64,000 bases of DNA from Limnephilus marmoratus (Eukaryota > Arthropoda > Insecta > Trichoptera > Limnephilidae): NCBI GenBank assembly GCA_917880885.1, contig OU862908.1, positions 11,023,501 through 11,087,500 on the forward strand. The letters run 5' to 3'. The stretch's first letter is position 1. Every line of letters begins with the position of its first letter. A model generated the notes under the pieces. The model had not been told where the DNA came from. It made no database searches and saw only the letters and a list, made by a program, of their open reading frames with translations. A program made the position numbers and the translations under genes. Shown here piece after piece: positions 1-8,981 of this stretch.

Positions 1-160
1 TGAGTTTCCTCCCTCCTTCAACATGGGTTTCTTCAAGACCATGTTCATTCCTTCCTCTCCTCTAAAAGACCCTCCACACAGCATCCACAAAGATGACATA
101 AGCCCTGAGGGAAATTATTTTCCTCAGGGTCTCCTGTGTGGGGTTAATGTAAAAAAAAAC
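1..160 (+). mobile_element. 3' end of LINE family A (cut by window edge)
   Basis: This is the 3' terminus of the same LINE that is complete at 21065-24724, here in plus orientation. It contains the end of the coding region (an ACAACATGGGT-type stretch that in the full copy encodes Tyr-Asn-Met-Gly), then the CTCCACACAG / CTGTGTGG outer stem, an inner CCCTGAGG / CCTCAGGG stem, and an oligo-A tail near 152-160. Its left part lies outside the window, so I cannot tell whether it is a truncated long copy or a short derivative. Confidence 0.75.
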
Positions 161-460
161 ACCACCTTAATCCCACTGGTCGTTAAAATCATATTTTTTG
201 CGTAGATTTCTAAAAAGTTTTAAAACTGGTAACATTCATTTTTCGATTTAGGTACCACATTTTTCACATTGTTATCACCGAAGCTCGAATTCACCCTCTT
301 GCACAAATATTAATTTTTATGACTCCCACCCCAACCGACTGACTTCGCCTCACTTTACAGGTAACATAAAAACCCTTCCTCATTTGCTTACCATATAGTA
401 CTCACTCTGATTTTATACTCGTAACTCTTTTAAATTAAATTCTTTTATACTATTTTGTAT
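161..460. other. AT-rich sequence, no gene seen
   Basis: I see no coding region. The stretch from about 300 to 460, together with 1807-2003 on the far side of the mariner insertion, reads like one 3' untranslated region of a retroposed element, because 1977-2003 carries an AATAAA followed by an A-run. Confidence 0.3.
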
Positions 461-1806
461 TATACAGGGTGGCCCTTAAGTGTATACCTAGTTTCAATTA
501 ACAATAAATAAATAATGGTAGAACTTAGACATGTTTTATTAATATTTTCAAAAACTACAATAAATGGAAATTTTAATGACATTAAGTTTTAAAAATTATA
601 TTGTCCAAGTGAGCTCCATCAGCCTGTTGACATTGTCTAAGGCGGATTCGAAAATTCTCAAAAAACACGTTGTAAAGTTGCCCGTGGGATGGCGTTAATT
701 TCCCGTACAATGTTTTGTTTTAACTGATTTATTGTTGTCGGATTGTCTTCATAGACTCTGATTTTAAGTATCCCCTCAAAAAATATTCACACGGGCTGAG
801 ATCTGGGCTCCGTGGGGGCCACTTAATGTCTCCTCCTCGTGAAATGAGTTTTCCGGGGAACATCTCCTTCAAACGGTCTATGGATAGTTAAGCAGTGTGA
901 CAAGTGGCGCCGTCTTGCTGAAACCAGCTCCTGGAATTGTGGCCTTGAAAATCTTGAAGAGCTGGGACCAAGAACTCCTGAAGCATCTGACAATAATTCT
1001 TAGATTTCACTGTCATAGCAACTCTCCTTTCGTTTTCAAAGAAATATTGGCCAATGATACCCCTATCTGATATTGCAGCCCACCCAAAGACCTTTGGGCT
1101 ATGCAAGGGACGTTGATGCTTCTGTCAGGGGGGTCTTCTCTTCTTCTTCTATTCTCAAACCAATACCGGCAATTTTGTTTATTAACATGGCCATTGATTT
1201 GGAAATTGGCCTCATCGCTGAAAATTATGTTGAAAAAATTGTCAAAACGTTCCAGCATCACATTGGCAAAATTAAGTCGAATATCGGTATCATTCGGCTT
1301 CAACTCTTGCGTTAGCTGAATTTTATAAGCTATTAGATGTAAATCGTGGCGTAAAATTCTTTGTAAAGTGGTCCTCTTGATGGATAAGGCTTGGCTTCTC
1401 TTGCGAGTAGTTTCTTGTGGATTTTCCCTCACTGATTCACTAACACGCTGAATCACTTCTGGTATCCTCGCTGACTTTGGGCGGCCTTCATTAATTATTT
1501 TTACTGTTGAGCCGGTTGTCTTAAACATTTTAATCCATTTCCGAATAGATTTTGCTCTTGGTGCTTGATTAATGTCTCGTAAACCGAAATGAGCACGGTA
1601 CATTCGTCTCGAAATCGTCACGGAATAATTGTTTATGTAATATGCAACAACACAAAATGCGCACTGCTCTCCCGTGAACGGCTCCAAAGCGACTAAAATT
1701 TCCACGAAATAACGCGTCTAACGATACCCCCCGAACTGCGCTCGCCCCACGCATTATTAAAAAAATAACGAAACAAACCGCGAACACTGTTAAGGTCCAC
1801 CTGTAT
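461..1806 (-). mobile_element. Tc1/mariner-superfamily element, decayed
   Basis: The left end reads TATACAGGGTGGCCCTTAAG. The right end, read on the other strand, is TATACAGGTGGACCTTAA, giving an imperfect terminal inverted repeat of about 20 bp with TA dinucleotides at both borders. About 1.35 kb lies between, almost all of it a broken transposase gene on the minus strand. TA borders, length and the transposase motifs place it in the Tc1/mariner superfamily. I do not assign the subfamily. Confidence 0.85.
582..1705 (-). pseudogene. Tc1/mariner transposase pseudogene
   Basis: The gene would be about 370 codons. The first frame (1705 to 1013) holds an N-terminal helix-turn-helix region and the motif FSDEANFQINGHVNKQNCRYW shortened here to FSDEANFQ, with the first catalytic Asp. 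The frame then shifts to 1106-888, which carries WFQQDGATCHTA with the second Asp. A third frame near 770-830 gives PRSPDLSPCEYFL with the last acidic residue. The frame appears to end at the TAA around 582-584. At least one frameshift and stop codons make it inactive. Nothing suggests the host has adopted it. Confidence 0.85.
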
Positions 1807-2003
1807 AATATTCTTTATTATTATATTATTTTATGTATATATTTTCTGAACACTCTCACACATTCTTTATATTGCATATTTAATTTACTTTTTAAAAAAT
1901 CGACCACCACAACACGGGCATGTGCCTAGCATGGTGGTCGAAAAATGCCCTTTTGTAAAAAAAAAATTTTTTTCAATGAATAAAGAAAACTTAAAAAAAA
2001 AAA
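1807..2003 (+). other. polyadenylated 3' end of an unidentified retroposed element
   Basis: A small stem is visible, CGACCACCA pairing with TGGTGGTCG around 1900-1940. An AATAAA at 1979-1984 is followed by an A-run at about 1992-2003. This is the usual end of a retroposed transcript. The mariner at 461-1806 seems to have landed inside its 3' untranslated region. The parent family is not recognised. Confidence 0.35.
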
Positions 2004-2079
2004 ACTAACAGAACGTAAAATATCATATTTGATTTATTCCAGGTAACTAACAGAACTTAAAATATCATATTTGATTTAA
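2004..2079. repeat. tandem duplication, unit about 35 bp
   Basis: AACTAACAGAAC is followed in both units by TAAAATATCATATTTGATTT. The two units are separated by about 8 bases and differ at one position. It directly follows the A-run at 2003. Confidence 0.7.
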
Positions 2080-2399
2080 ATAATCATAAATGATAATATT
2101 TCAAAGGTTTCTCATGTATGAATGCATAGATTTTTTACTTATCAATAGTTTAATTCTTGTATTTTTTTCACTGAATTTCCACCATACTATGTAATTTATA
2201 TAACTTGAAAATAAATATTAAACATTTATATCATATTTAACGCTACCTTTATTTTTCTAAAAAAATTATTTTAACCAAAACTTATATGTCTTCCGTGGAT
2301 TATGAAAATAATGTGTTTAAAATTATAAATTATTGAAAATCTGGTTCACGTGTTTTGATTTTCTTGTTGCATTACCCTCGGAACAACAAATTGTGCTGT

Positions 2400-2655
2400 G
2401 TTTTTTTTTTTTACATTAACTCCACACAGGAGGCCCTGAGGAAAATAATTTCCCTCAGGGCCCATGTCATCTGGGATGCTGTGTGGAGGGTCTTTTTGAG
2501 GAGAGGACTTGAAGAGACCCTTGTTGTAGGAAGGATGATGATGGACCCATGTTGTAGGAATGGATGAATGAATGGACCCATGTTGTAGGAGGACCCATGT
2601 GGTAGGATGGATGAGGAAGGACCCATGTTGTAGGACCCATGTTGTAGGTGTTATA
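2400..2655 (-). mobile_element. 3' end of LINE family A with an expanded internal minisatellite
   Basis: Oligo-T at 2400-2413 is the tail on the minus strand. It is followed by the same paired GGCCCTGAGG / CCTCAGGGCC and CTCCACACAG / CTGTGTGGAG segments seen in the full copy. The stretch 2515-2650 repeats the block ACCCATGTTGTAGGA six times with variable spacers. In the full-length LINE this block occurs once, encoding Tyr-Asn-Met-Gly near the C-terminus of the polymerase. The copy is truncated beyond 2655. Confidence 0.8.
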
Positions 2656-3168
2656 CATACAGCCCAAAAAACTAAAGATCTTTAAATACATTGGTACATT
2701 AATTAAATTGAATATATAATAATATAAGTTGGACACCATGAAAACTGGAAGGCTAATTTATTTTAAACCAGTTTTTATATAAATTAGATAACGAAACTGG
2801 TTCAAGGAACATAAGTGATTTGAACCCTACGGCCTCTGTCAATGTTTAAGTAAAAAAAGTGAAAAAAGTGTTATTGTATCTCGCAAATGGATGTATTTGG
2901 ATGACATTTAGTTACTCTCATAGGCTTTTTGTTTAACAATGTTTGCTGTCCCAGCTTTTTATGAATCAGAGTAAAGTAAAGCTTGCGCCGACAGATCGGT
3001 ATTCTGAGAGGGTTTCAAAAATCGAAAAAAGTGTGTTGAGGGCGTGTCCGTGTGCCTGAAGTAAGCTCATTTATTCTTCTGATGAAATTGTTCAAATATT
3101 ATACTGTCATCACTGAGCCTGAATTAACTATCCCAAAACTGGAAAAACTTCCTATTTCAGCAGTCAAA
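2656..3168. other. AT-rich sequence, nothing recognised
   Basis: There is no convincing open frame, inverted repeat or match to another part of the window. It forms the left flank of the gypsy insertion. Confidence 0.4.
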
Positions 3169-3172
3169 ATAT

Positions 3173-4218
3173 TGTCACGTAAATAATTATCAATTTGTGA
3201 TATAATTATTTACCTGACCACTAACCTGATAATTTGAACAGCACGGAATGGATTGGCAACACTTTTTTTTCTCTCTGGTTTTTACTTTTTGAATTGGCAC
3301 CGTACGGGAAGCCGGTGTTGATTCGACTTGTCACTTTAGTGATAGTTTTGGATTTAAAAAATGGGATAATCTCTTCGTTACAAATTGTTTTAAACGATTT
3401 TAATCGCGAGCCGGGCGATGTACATTTTGCAAACGCTTCTTTCTGATGTGATCGGAACGCTGTTTCTAATGTGATTGGTCGCCGCCATTGGGACCGATAT
3501 TTATCCGCGAAATAACGGTATTGTAAATTACCTACATAATCGCGACTGGCATATTGAAAAGCTTTGCGAGGGAGAGTCCTTATGACCTGGTACGGTTATT
3601 GCTGCTCATATTTGTGACGGATGGTCACTCGGCGTTCATTTCCTGATGAGGTGTGCTGACGGAAATCGTGTTTCATCCGGTGGGCTCAACCGGAGCGCTG
3701 GTGCTGATCTTGGATGCTGCTCCCTGGCGGGGAGTCCTCATTCTCTGGCCTTCCTGGGGGTCTTTCCTGGTTCCCATCCTGGAGATTGCGAGAGAATATG
3801 GCCCGCGGTTCATCAACGCGCTATATTCAAGTAAATTAAGAGTTCGTGTCAGTGTAGAATTAGATAAAGATCCATGGTCCGCAGGTACGATATTTCTTTC
3901 TGCTTAATTATATTCCTGTCAAATCTGTTATGAATCTGTTATGTTTCAGAATCTGTTATGTTTTTGGGGATGTGAAACCCGGCCCCTCAAAAGGGCAACA
4001 TTGTTATGTTCTTTATAAAATTATACTGGGCTTTGGTTGTTTTGGAAATGAACTCTTTTATTACTGAAACCAATTTAACCTCACAAGTAGAAACCTGTTT
4101 TCGTTTATTCCCAAACATTCTTGTTCTTTTTTTATTCTGGAACAAAAAAAGCAGAACCTTCCTACATTACGGATCGCTAGGACCCACATAACCTGAGAGA
4201 GAGAGAGATAACCTTATA
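3173..4218 (+). repeat. 5' LTR of the gypsy element
   Basis: It starts TGTCACGTAAATAATT and ends GATAACCTTATA, 1046 bp. The copy at 11155-12200 lies at a constant offset of 7982 bp and I found no difference on reading both. A GC-rich block around 3630-3830 contains short open frames that I regard as chance. The terminal dinucleotides are TG and TA, not the usual TG and CA. Confidence 0.95.
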
Positions 4219-4220
4219 TT

Positions 4221-4234
4221 TGGCGCTCCAACGT
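4221..4234 (+). promoter_or_regulatory. candidate primer binding site
   Basis: TGGCGCTCCAACGT begins two bases after the 5' LTR, where minus-strand synthesis would be primed by a tRNA 3' end. It resembles the TGGCGCCCAACGT site used by lysine-tRNA-primed elements with one extra base. The primer identity is therefore uncertain. Confidence 0.6.
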
Positions 4235-4848
4235 TTTAAGTTGAATATTCTGCTTTTGGTGCCCGTATATTCTAACGGTCTGTTATGTTTTGAGTTTCTG
4301 CTTCTTTTTCCGAATTTTCAAGGTTGGATATGTATTATTCATTAATATCTTCATACTGTTATAATGGTACCAGTGTGTGTGTGTAGATGCGTCATAATGG
4401 ATTATATGAAATATTTCGCGGTAGTTTGAAATTTTGTGCATATTATTATGTCATTTTTTTTGCTTTGCTTTAAATTGTATTGGTTTCCGGTTGAGCTTCG
4501 TTCGCTCTCAAATTTTGTGTAACGTAAACATAAATATACCTACTAGAACAGCTTCGTTCTTTTTTTTTTCGGATAATATTTTTGGGACATTTTTGTAGGC
4601 TGGCAAGTTTGTCTATGGTTATGTCAGTTGTTATTACAGATCAGCTGATAGCGATTTTTGTTGACATGTGTCAGATGTCAAACGGTATTCTATTATACTT
4701 CGATTGTGTTATCGTAATAACTTTATAAACAATTTTCCGGACTTAATATAGTGTTATTCGGTTTATTTCATAAATATTAACTATTTTATATGGAATCATT
4801 TGGAATATTTTCTTCGTTTTGTTTCATAAATAAATTCCATTTTACAAA

Positions 4849-5811
4849 ATGACGTTGTCTAACATCAACGGGGCCTCAAAAGAGGAAAGGATTCAGATGC
4901 TTTCTGACGTTAATATTACTCCAGAACCCACTTTGTCCGCCATGAGAGAGCAAGCGCGAATTTACAACAGGAACCTTAAACAATCTAGTGGTACTTCTTC
5001 TCAACAAGAAACAAGCAGTGATGAAAGTCCTAATACAAATACCAACATAACTAATAATTATTATCAGAATATAACTACAAATCCTTCCGTACATAGCTGG
5101 GGTGTTAAGTTTAACGGATCTTCAGACATCCGTGACTTTATACAACGTGTGGAGGAGTTATCTAGGTGTCGTCGTATTGAGTTGCCGCTTGTTGTCACTT
5201 CGTTTGCTGACCTTTTGGAGGGAAGAGCATTGCTATGGTATCGTACCATTTATAAAGATAATTTAACTTGGCTAGAACTGAAAAAACTAATTTTATCTCG
5301 TTTTGATCCAATCGCTAACCAAACCGAAGCTTTAAAAGCTCTCTTCTCTATGAAACAGAAGTATAATCAAAGCGTAGTTGATTATGTTGAAGACGTGCAA
5401 TTAGCTAATTTAAGATTAAACGTTCAACTTCCGGAAGAACAAATTGTGGATTTAGTGTGCAATAGCCTATTGCCGAAATATGCTCTTGTTATTGCTTATT
5501 TTGAGGATAAAAATTTAAATTCCTTAATTAGTGTTTGTAAGCGATTTGAAAAAAGTTTAGCTATTTCCGACGATGAAGCAAATTCGGTCAAAGACAAGAA
5601 TAAACCGTCATCCGTTCCGTTGAATAATAATGCTGCACCTTCTTCCTCTTCTTCTTCACCTTCTGCACAATTTTATAGAAATAAATTACTTTGCGCTTAT
5701 TGTAATATAAAAGGTCATTCCAAGCCGTTTTGTAGAAAATGGAAGTTTGATTCTCAGAAGAATCATACCAAGCGACAAGCTAATCCTGAACGACATAATT
5801 CAAAAAACTAG
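4849..5811 (+). CDS. gag: gypsy Gag polyprotein
   Basis: This 320-residue structural protein would form the virus-like particle and bind the genomic RNA. The middle (about residues 80-240) resembles the retrotransposon Gag capsid-type domain, including a WYRT-like motif around residue 126. A serine-rich linker follows. A single zinc knuckle, CAYCNIKGHSKPFC (C-x2-C-x4-H-x4-C), sits near residues 282-295. The ATG at 4849 has a good context (AAAATGA) and is the first start after the leader. The frame ends at TAG 5809-5811, directly behind the heptamer AAAAAAC. The frame is intact. Confidence 0.9.
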   Translation: MTLSNINGASKEERIQMLSDVNITPEPTLSAMREQARIYNRNLKQSSGTSSQQETSSDESPNTNTNITNNYYQNITTNPSVHSWGVKFNGSSDIRDFIQRVEELSRCRRIELPLVVTSFADLLEGRALLWYRTIYKDNLTWLELKKLILSRFDPIANQTEALKALFSMKQKYNQSVVDYVEDVQLANLRLNVQLPEEQIVDLVCNSLLPKYALVIAYFEDKNLNSLISVCKRFEKSLAISDDEANSVKDKNKPSSVPLNNNAAPSSSSSSPSAQFYRNKLLCAYCNIKGHSKPFCRKWKFDSQKNHTKRQANPERHNSKN

Positions 5812-5848
5812 ACGGGGGTCCCCCACATTCTGCTAGCGAGGATGCTAG
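5802..5848 (+). promoter_or_regulatory. -1 ribosomal frameshift signal between gag and pol
   Basis: The gag codons here are TCA AAA AAC TAG. Bases 5802-5808 form A AAA AAC, a canonical X XXY YYZ slippery heptamer in the correct phase, immediately before the gag stop. The pol frame is the -1 frame and is open from 5799. Downstream are a GGGGGTCCCCC block at 5814-5824 and a stem CTAGC / GCTAG at 5833-5837 and 5844-5848 that could act as the stimulatory structure. Confidence 0.8.
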
Positions 5849-5897
5849 GAGACCACCGATAGTTTCAAACTCGAGTACCAGTCCCATCGACCATGAC

Positions 5898-8800
5898 ATG
5901 GACGCATTCATGCCGATGATGACCAGCGGTCAAGATATTAGACCTCATGTTAATATTGCAATTAACAATTTAGTTTTTTCAGCTCTTTTGGATAGCGGAG
6001 CTAGTGTGAGTTGTTTTGGTGGTTCACTGTATAGGTTTTTCTTAAGTTTAGGTTTTAAGTTAGATAAGCTTGATTCTTACGTTACCACCGCGGATGGTAA
6101 ACATCAAGATGTAATTGGTACTATGCGGGTACTAGTTACTTTTAATAGTATTAAGAAATATATAATTTTTTTTGTAATTCCGTCTCTTTCTCCCGTGATT
6201 GTTTTGGGAGTCGACTTTTGGAAACAATTTGACATCGCTCCTCAATTGTTTTCAAAGGCCAACAGTGGACGTGATGTTGAGAATACTTTAAGTGAAATTC
6301 GCAAGATCACATCAGCTTCCCTACTGTCCCCTCAAGACAATCATAGGCTAAATAATGTAATTGATAAATTTAAGTCAATTTCGTTTGAAAAATGTGGACT
6401 GGGTCGTACTCATTTAGTGCAGCATAAAATTAATACAACAGGAGATCCCATTAAGCAACGGTATTACCCTTTGTCTCAAACTCGTCAGCAACAACTTGAA
6501 TCACAACTTAAGGAAATGTTAGATTTAGGTGTTGTTCGCCGTTCGCGTTCGGCTTGGTCGAATCCGGTTTTGATCGTGCCTAAGAAGGATGGTTCTGCAA
6601 GGTTCTGCTTGGACTCTAGGAAACTTAACAGCGTCACGACAAGGGATTCGTACCCCTTGCCGTATATTTCCCGCATTTTAGACAAGCTACGTGGTGCACG
6701 CTTTATAACCTCTATTGATTTATCGAAAAGTTTTTGGCAGATACCTTTACATAAGGACTCTTGTTCTAAAACGGCTTTTGTTGTACCAGGTCATGGACTT
6801 TTTGAATTTGTTAGGATGCCATTTGGTCTGAAAAATGCACCTAGTGAATTACAGCGTCTTGTTGATGCTCTTTTTGGTCCAGAGTTCGATGAAAACGTTT
6901 TCTGCTACCTGGATGATTTAATTATTATTTCAGAAGATTTTGAGTCACATTTAGAATTGTTAAATAAAGTTTTCACACGTATTAAAGAAGCAGGTTTAAC
7001 AATTAATCTCAAAAAATGTGAGTTTTGTAAGGACGAGTTGAAGTATCTGGGTTATATTGTTGATGCAAAGGGTCTTCGCACAGATCCAGTCAAGCTAGAG
7101 TCTATTCGAACTTACCCCACTCCTAGGAATTCTAAACAGTTAAAAGCATTTATTGGACTTTGTGGATATTATAGACGTTTCATCAAGAATTTTTCCACAA
7201 TAGCGGCCCCTTTAACAAGACTCACTGGCTCAAGAAAGGGGGTGAGTAATTTCTCTTGGTCTTCAGAGGCTGAAGACTCTTTTAAAAAATTAAAAAAGGC
7301 ATTAACTTCTGCGCCAGTTATCAATTGTCCTGATTTTTCACTTCCTTTTACCATACACTGTGACGCGAGCAACGTTGGGATAGGCGGAGTGCTCACACAG
7401 GTCTTTGAAGGAGAAGAACACCCGGTTTCTTTTTTTTCTAGGTGTTTGAACATTCACGAGCGAAACTACGGCGTGACGGAGCGCGAACTCTTAGCGGTGT
7501 TAGATTCGGTGAATCACTTCAGGCCCTACATAGAGGGAGTTCACTTCACAGTAGTAACTGACCACTCCAGTTTGCAATGGCTAGTGTCTTTATCAAATCC
7601 GACAGGCAGACTTGCACGTTGGTCTACCCGCCTTTCTCAATTTTCTTTTGACGTAGTCCACAGGAAGGGTAAATTTAACACTGTACCCGACGCTCTTTCG
7701 CGTAAAGACGATTTAACTATTGGAGCCATTGACAACCTTCCTACTAGCACGGATAATTGGTACAATAACTTATTTACTAATTGTAAAAATAATCCTCAAC
7801 GTTTTAATAATTTTCAAATTAAGGATAATTGTTTATTTCGTCACTCTAAGTCCCGTTTCGCTCTACAGGAAGATACAGCTTGGAAGCTGGTAGTTCCTTT
7901 TAAGGACCGTAACGCTATTTTAAGTAAAGAACACGAGTCTATTAGCTCTTGCCACCCAGGTGTATTCAGAACGTATAAGAAAGTTCAACTCCGTTATTTT
8001 TGGCCGGGTATGTATAATGATGTCAAAAAGTTTGTTAATAAATGTAAAACGTGCAAGGCACATAAAATAAATACATCTGCGCCGGCTGGCATTTCTACGA
8101 ATCCAAAATTAGTCAACAGACCGATGCAAATGTTGTCTATCGACCTTGTTGGTCCTCTTCCACGTAGTTACGCGGGATTTATGTACATTTTATCGGTTGT
8201 TGACGTTTTTTCGAAATATACTTGGATTTTTCCGCTCAGAAATGCTACTGCTAAAAGCATTGTTAAAAATGTAGAACAATATATTTTCTTGGTACACGGT
8301 GTTCCGCAAACTTTTATATGTGATAACGGGAAACAATTTGTCTCAAAAGAATTTAAACAATTGTTATCAGATTATAATGTTCCCATGCCTTTTTATAACG
8401 CTTATTACACCCCGCAAAACAATGTAGTTGAGCGGTATAACCAAACTATCGGGACTGCCTTGTCTATCTTGACCGAGTCTGACCATCGTAATTGGTCCAG
8501 ATTTCTGCCTCAGATTCAGTCAGCCTTGAATAATACGGTTAATTTCGCAACAGGTTTCACGCCTTTTTTCCTCATGCACGGAAGAGAACAAATCATTGAC
8601 GGAAAATTTCATGAAATAAATATTTCTTCTGGTGTCGCAGACACTACCCTAAAACAATCTAGAAGTGAATTTGCTAAAAAATTGGAAGAGTTAGCTCCAA
8701 TTTATGAGCAAGTTTCTAATGCATTACTACTAGCTTTTAAAAAGAATGCCCAACACTACAACTTGCGTCGTAAGTCGGTTATTTATGATGTTGGAGACGT

Positions 8801-8981
8801 CATTTGGAGGAAAAATTTTGTTCAATCCAGTGGACCAGATTATTTCTCTCATAAATTGGCACCTAGATTTGTTCGCAATGTCATAAAGGGTAAAGTCTCT
8901 GATTTAATTTATACTTTGGCAGATATGAAAGGAAAAATAGTAGGAAATTTTCACGTCAAGGATATCGTTCGTTTAGACTAA
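5898..8981 (+). CDS. pol: gypsy Pol polyprotein (PR-RT-RH-IN)
   Basis: The frame from the first ATG is 1027 residues, but it is open back to 5799, so the natural product is probably a Gag-Pol fusion made by -1 frameshifting at 5802-5808. Domains in order: aspartic protease with LDSGAS at residues 31-36; reverse transcriptase with SIDLSK near 271 and YLDD with its aspartates at 339-340; RNase H with CDAS near 483 and TDHSS near 553; integrase with an HHCC finger around 678-720 and catalytic D749, D809 and E845, an exact D-x59-D-x35-E spacing. The C-terminus has a GPF/Y-like region and no obvious chromodomain. No stop or frameshift is seen. Confidence 0.95.
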   Translation: MDAFMPMMTSGQDIRPHVNIAINNLVFSALLDSGASVSCFGGSLYRFFLSLGFKLDKLDSYVTTADGKHQDVIGTMRVLVTFNSIKKYIIFFVIPSLSPVIVLGVDFWKQFDIAPQLFSKANSGRDVENTLSEIRKITSASLLSPQDNHRLNNVIDKFKSISFEKCGLGRTHLVQHKINTTGDPIKQRYYPLSQTRQQQLESQLKEMLDLGVVRRSRSAWSNPVLIVPKKDGSARFCLDSRKLNSVTTRDSYPLPYISRILDKLRGARFITSIDLSKSFWQIPLHKDSCSKTAFVVPGHGLFEFVRMPFGLKNAPSELQRLVDALFGPEFDENVFCYLDDLIIISEDFESHLELLNKVFTRIKEAGLTINLKKCEFCKDELKYLGYIVDAKGLRTDPVKLESIRTYPTPRNSKQLKAFIGLCGYYRRFIKNFSTIAAPLTRLTGSRKGVSNFSWSSEAEDSFKKLKKALTSAPVINCPDFSLPFTIHCDASNVGIGGVLTQVFEGEEHPVSFFSRCLNIHERNYGVTERELLAVLDSVNHFRPYIEGVHFTVVTDHSSLQWLVSLSNPTGRLARWSTRLSQFSFDVVHRKGKFNTVPDALSRKDDLTIGAIDNLPTSTDNWYNNLFTNCKNNPQRFNNFQIKDNCLFRHSKSRFALQEDTAWKLVVPFKDRNAILSKEHESISSCHPGVFRTYKKVQLRYFWPGMYNDVKKFVNKCKTCKAHKINTSAPAGISTNPKLVNRPMQMLSIDLVGPLPRSYAGFMYILSVVDVFSKYTWIFPLRNATAKSIVKNVEQYIFLVHGVPQTFICDNGKQFVSKEFKQLLSDYNVPMPFYNAYYTPQNNVVERYNQTIGTALSILTESDHRNWSRFLPQIQSALNNTVNFATGFTPFFLMHGREQIIDGKFHEINISSGVADTTLKQSRSEFAKKLEELAPIYEQVSNALLLAFKKNAQHYNLRRKSVIYDVGDVIWRKNFVQSSGPDYFSHKLAPRFVRNVIKGKVSDLIYTLADMKGKIVGNFHVKDIVRLD

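Noticed and set aside
3642..3680. CTGATGAGG...GACGGAAAT in the LTR as a possible hammerhead core
   Set aside because: Stem II would start with a G-G mismatch, no stem III or stem I pairing can be drawn and GAAA is not followed by a pairing block.
3646..3907. Two overlapping open frames (62 and 84 codons) inside the GC-rich part of each gypsy LTR
   Set aside because: They are duplicated only because the LTR is duplicated, show no motif and overlap each other in different frames.
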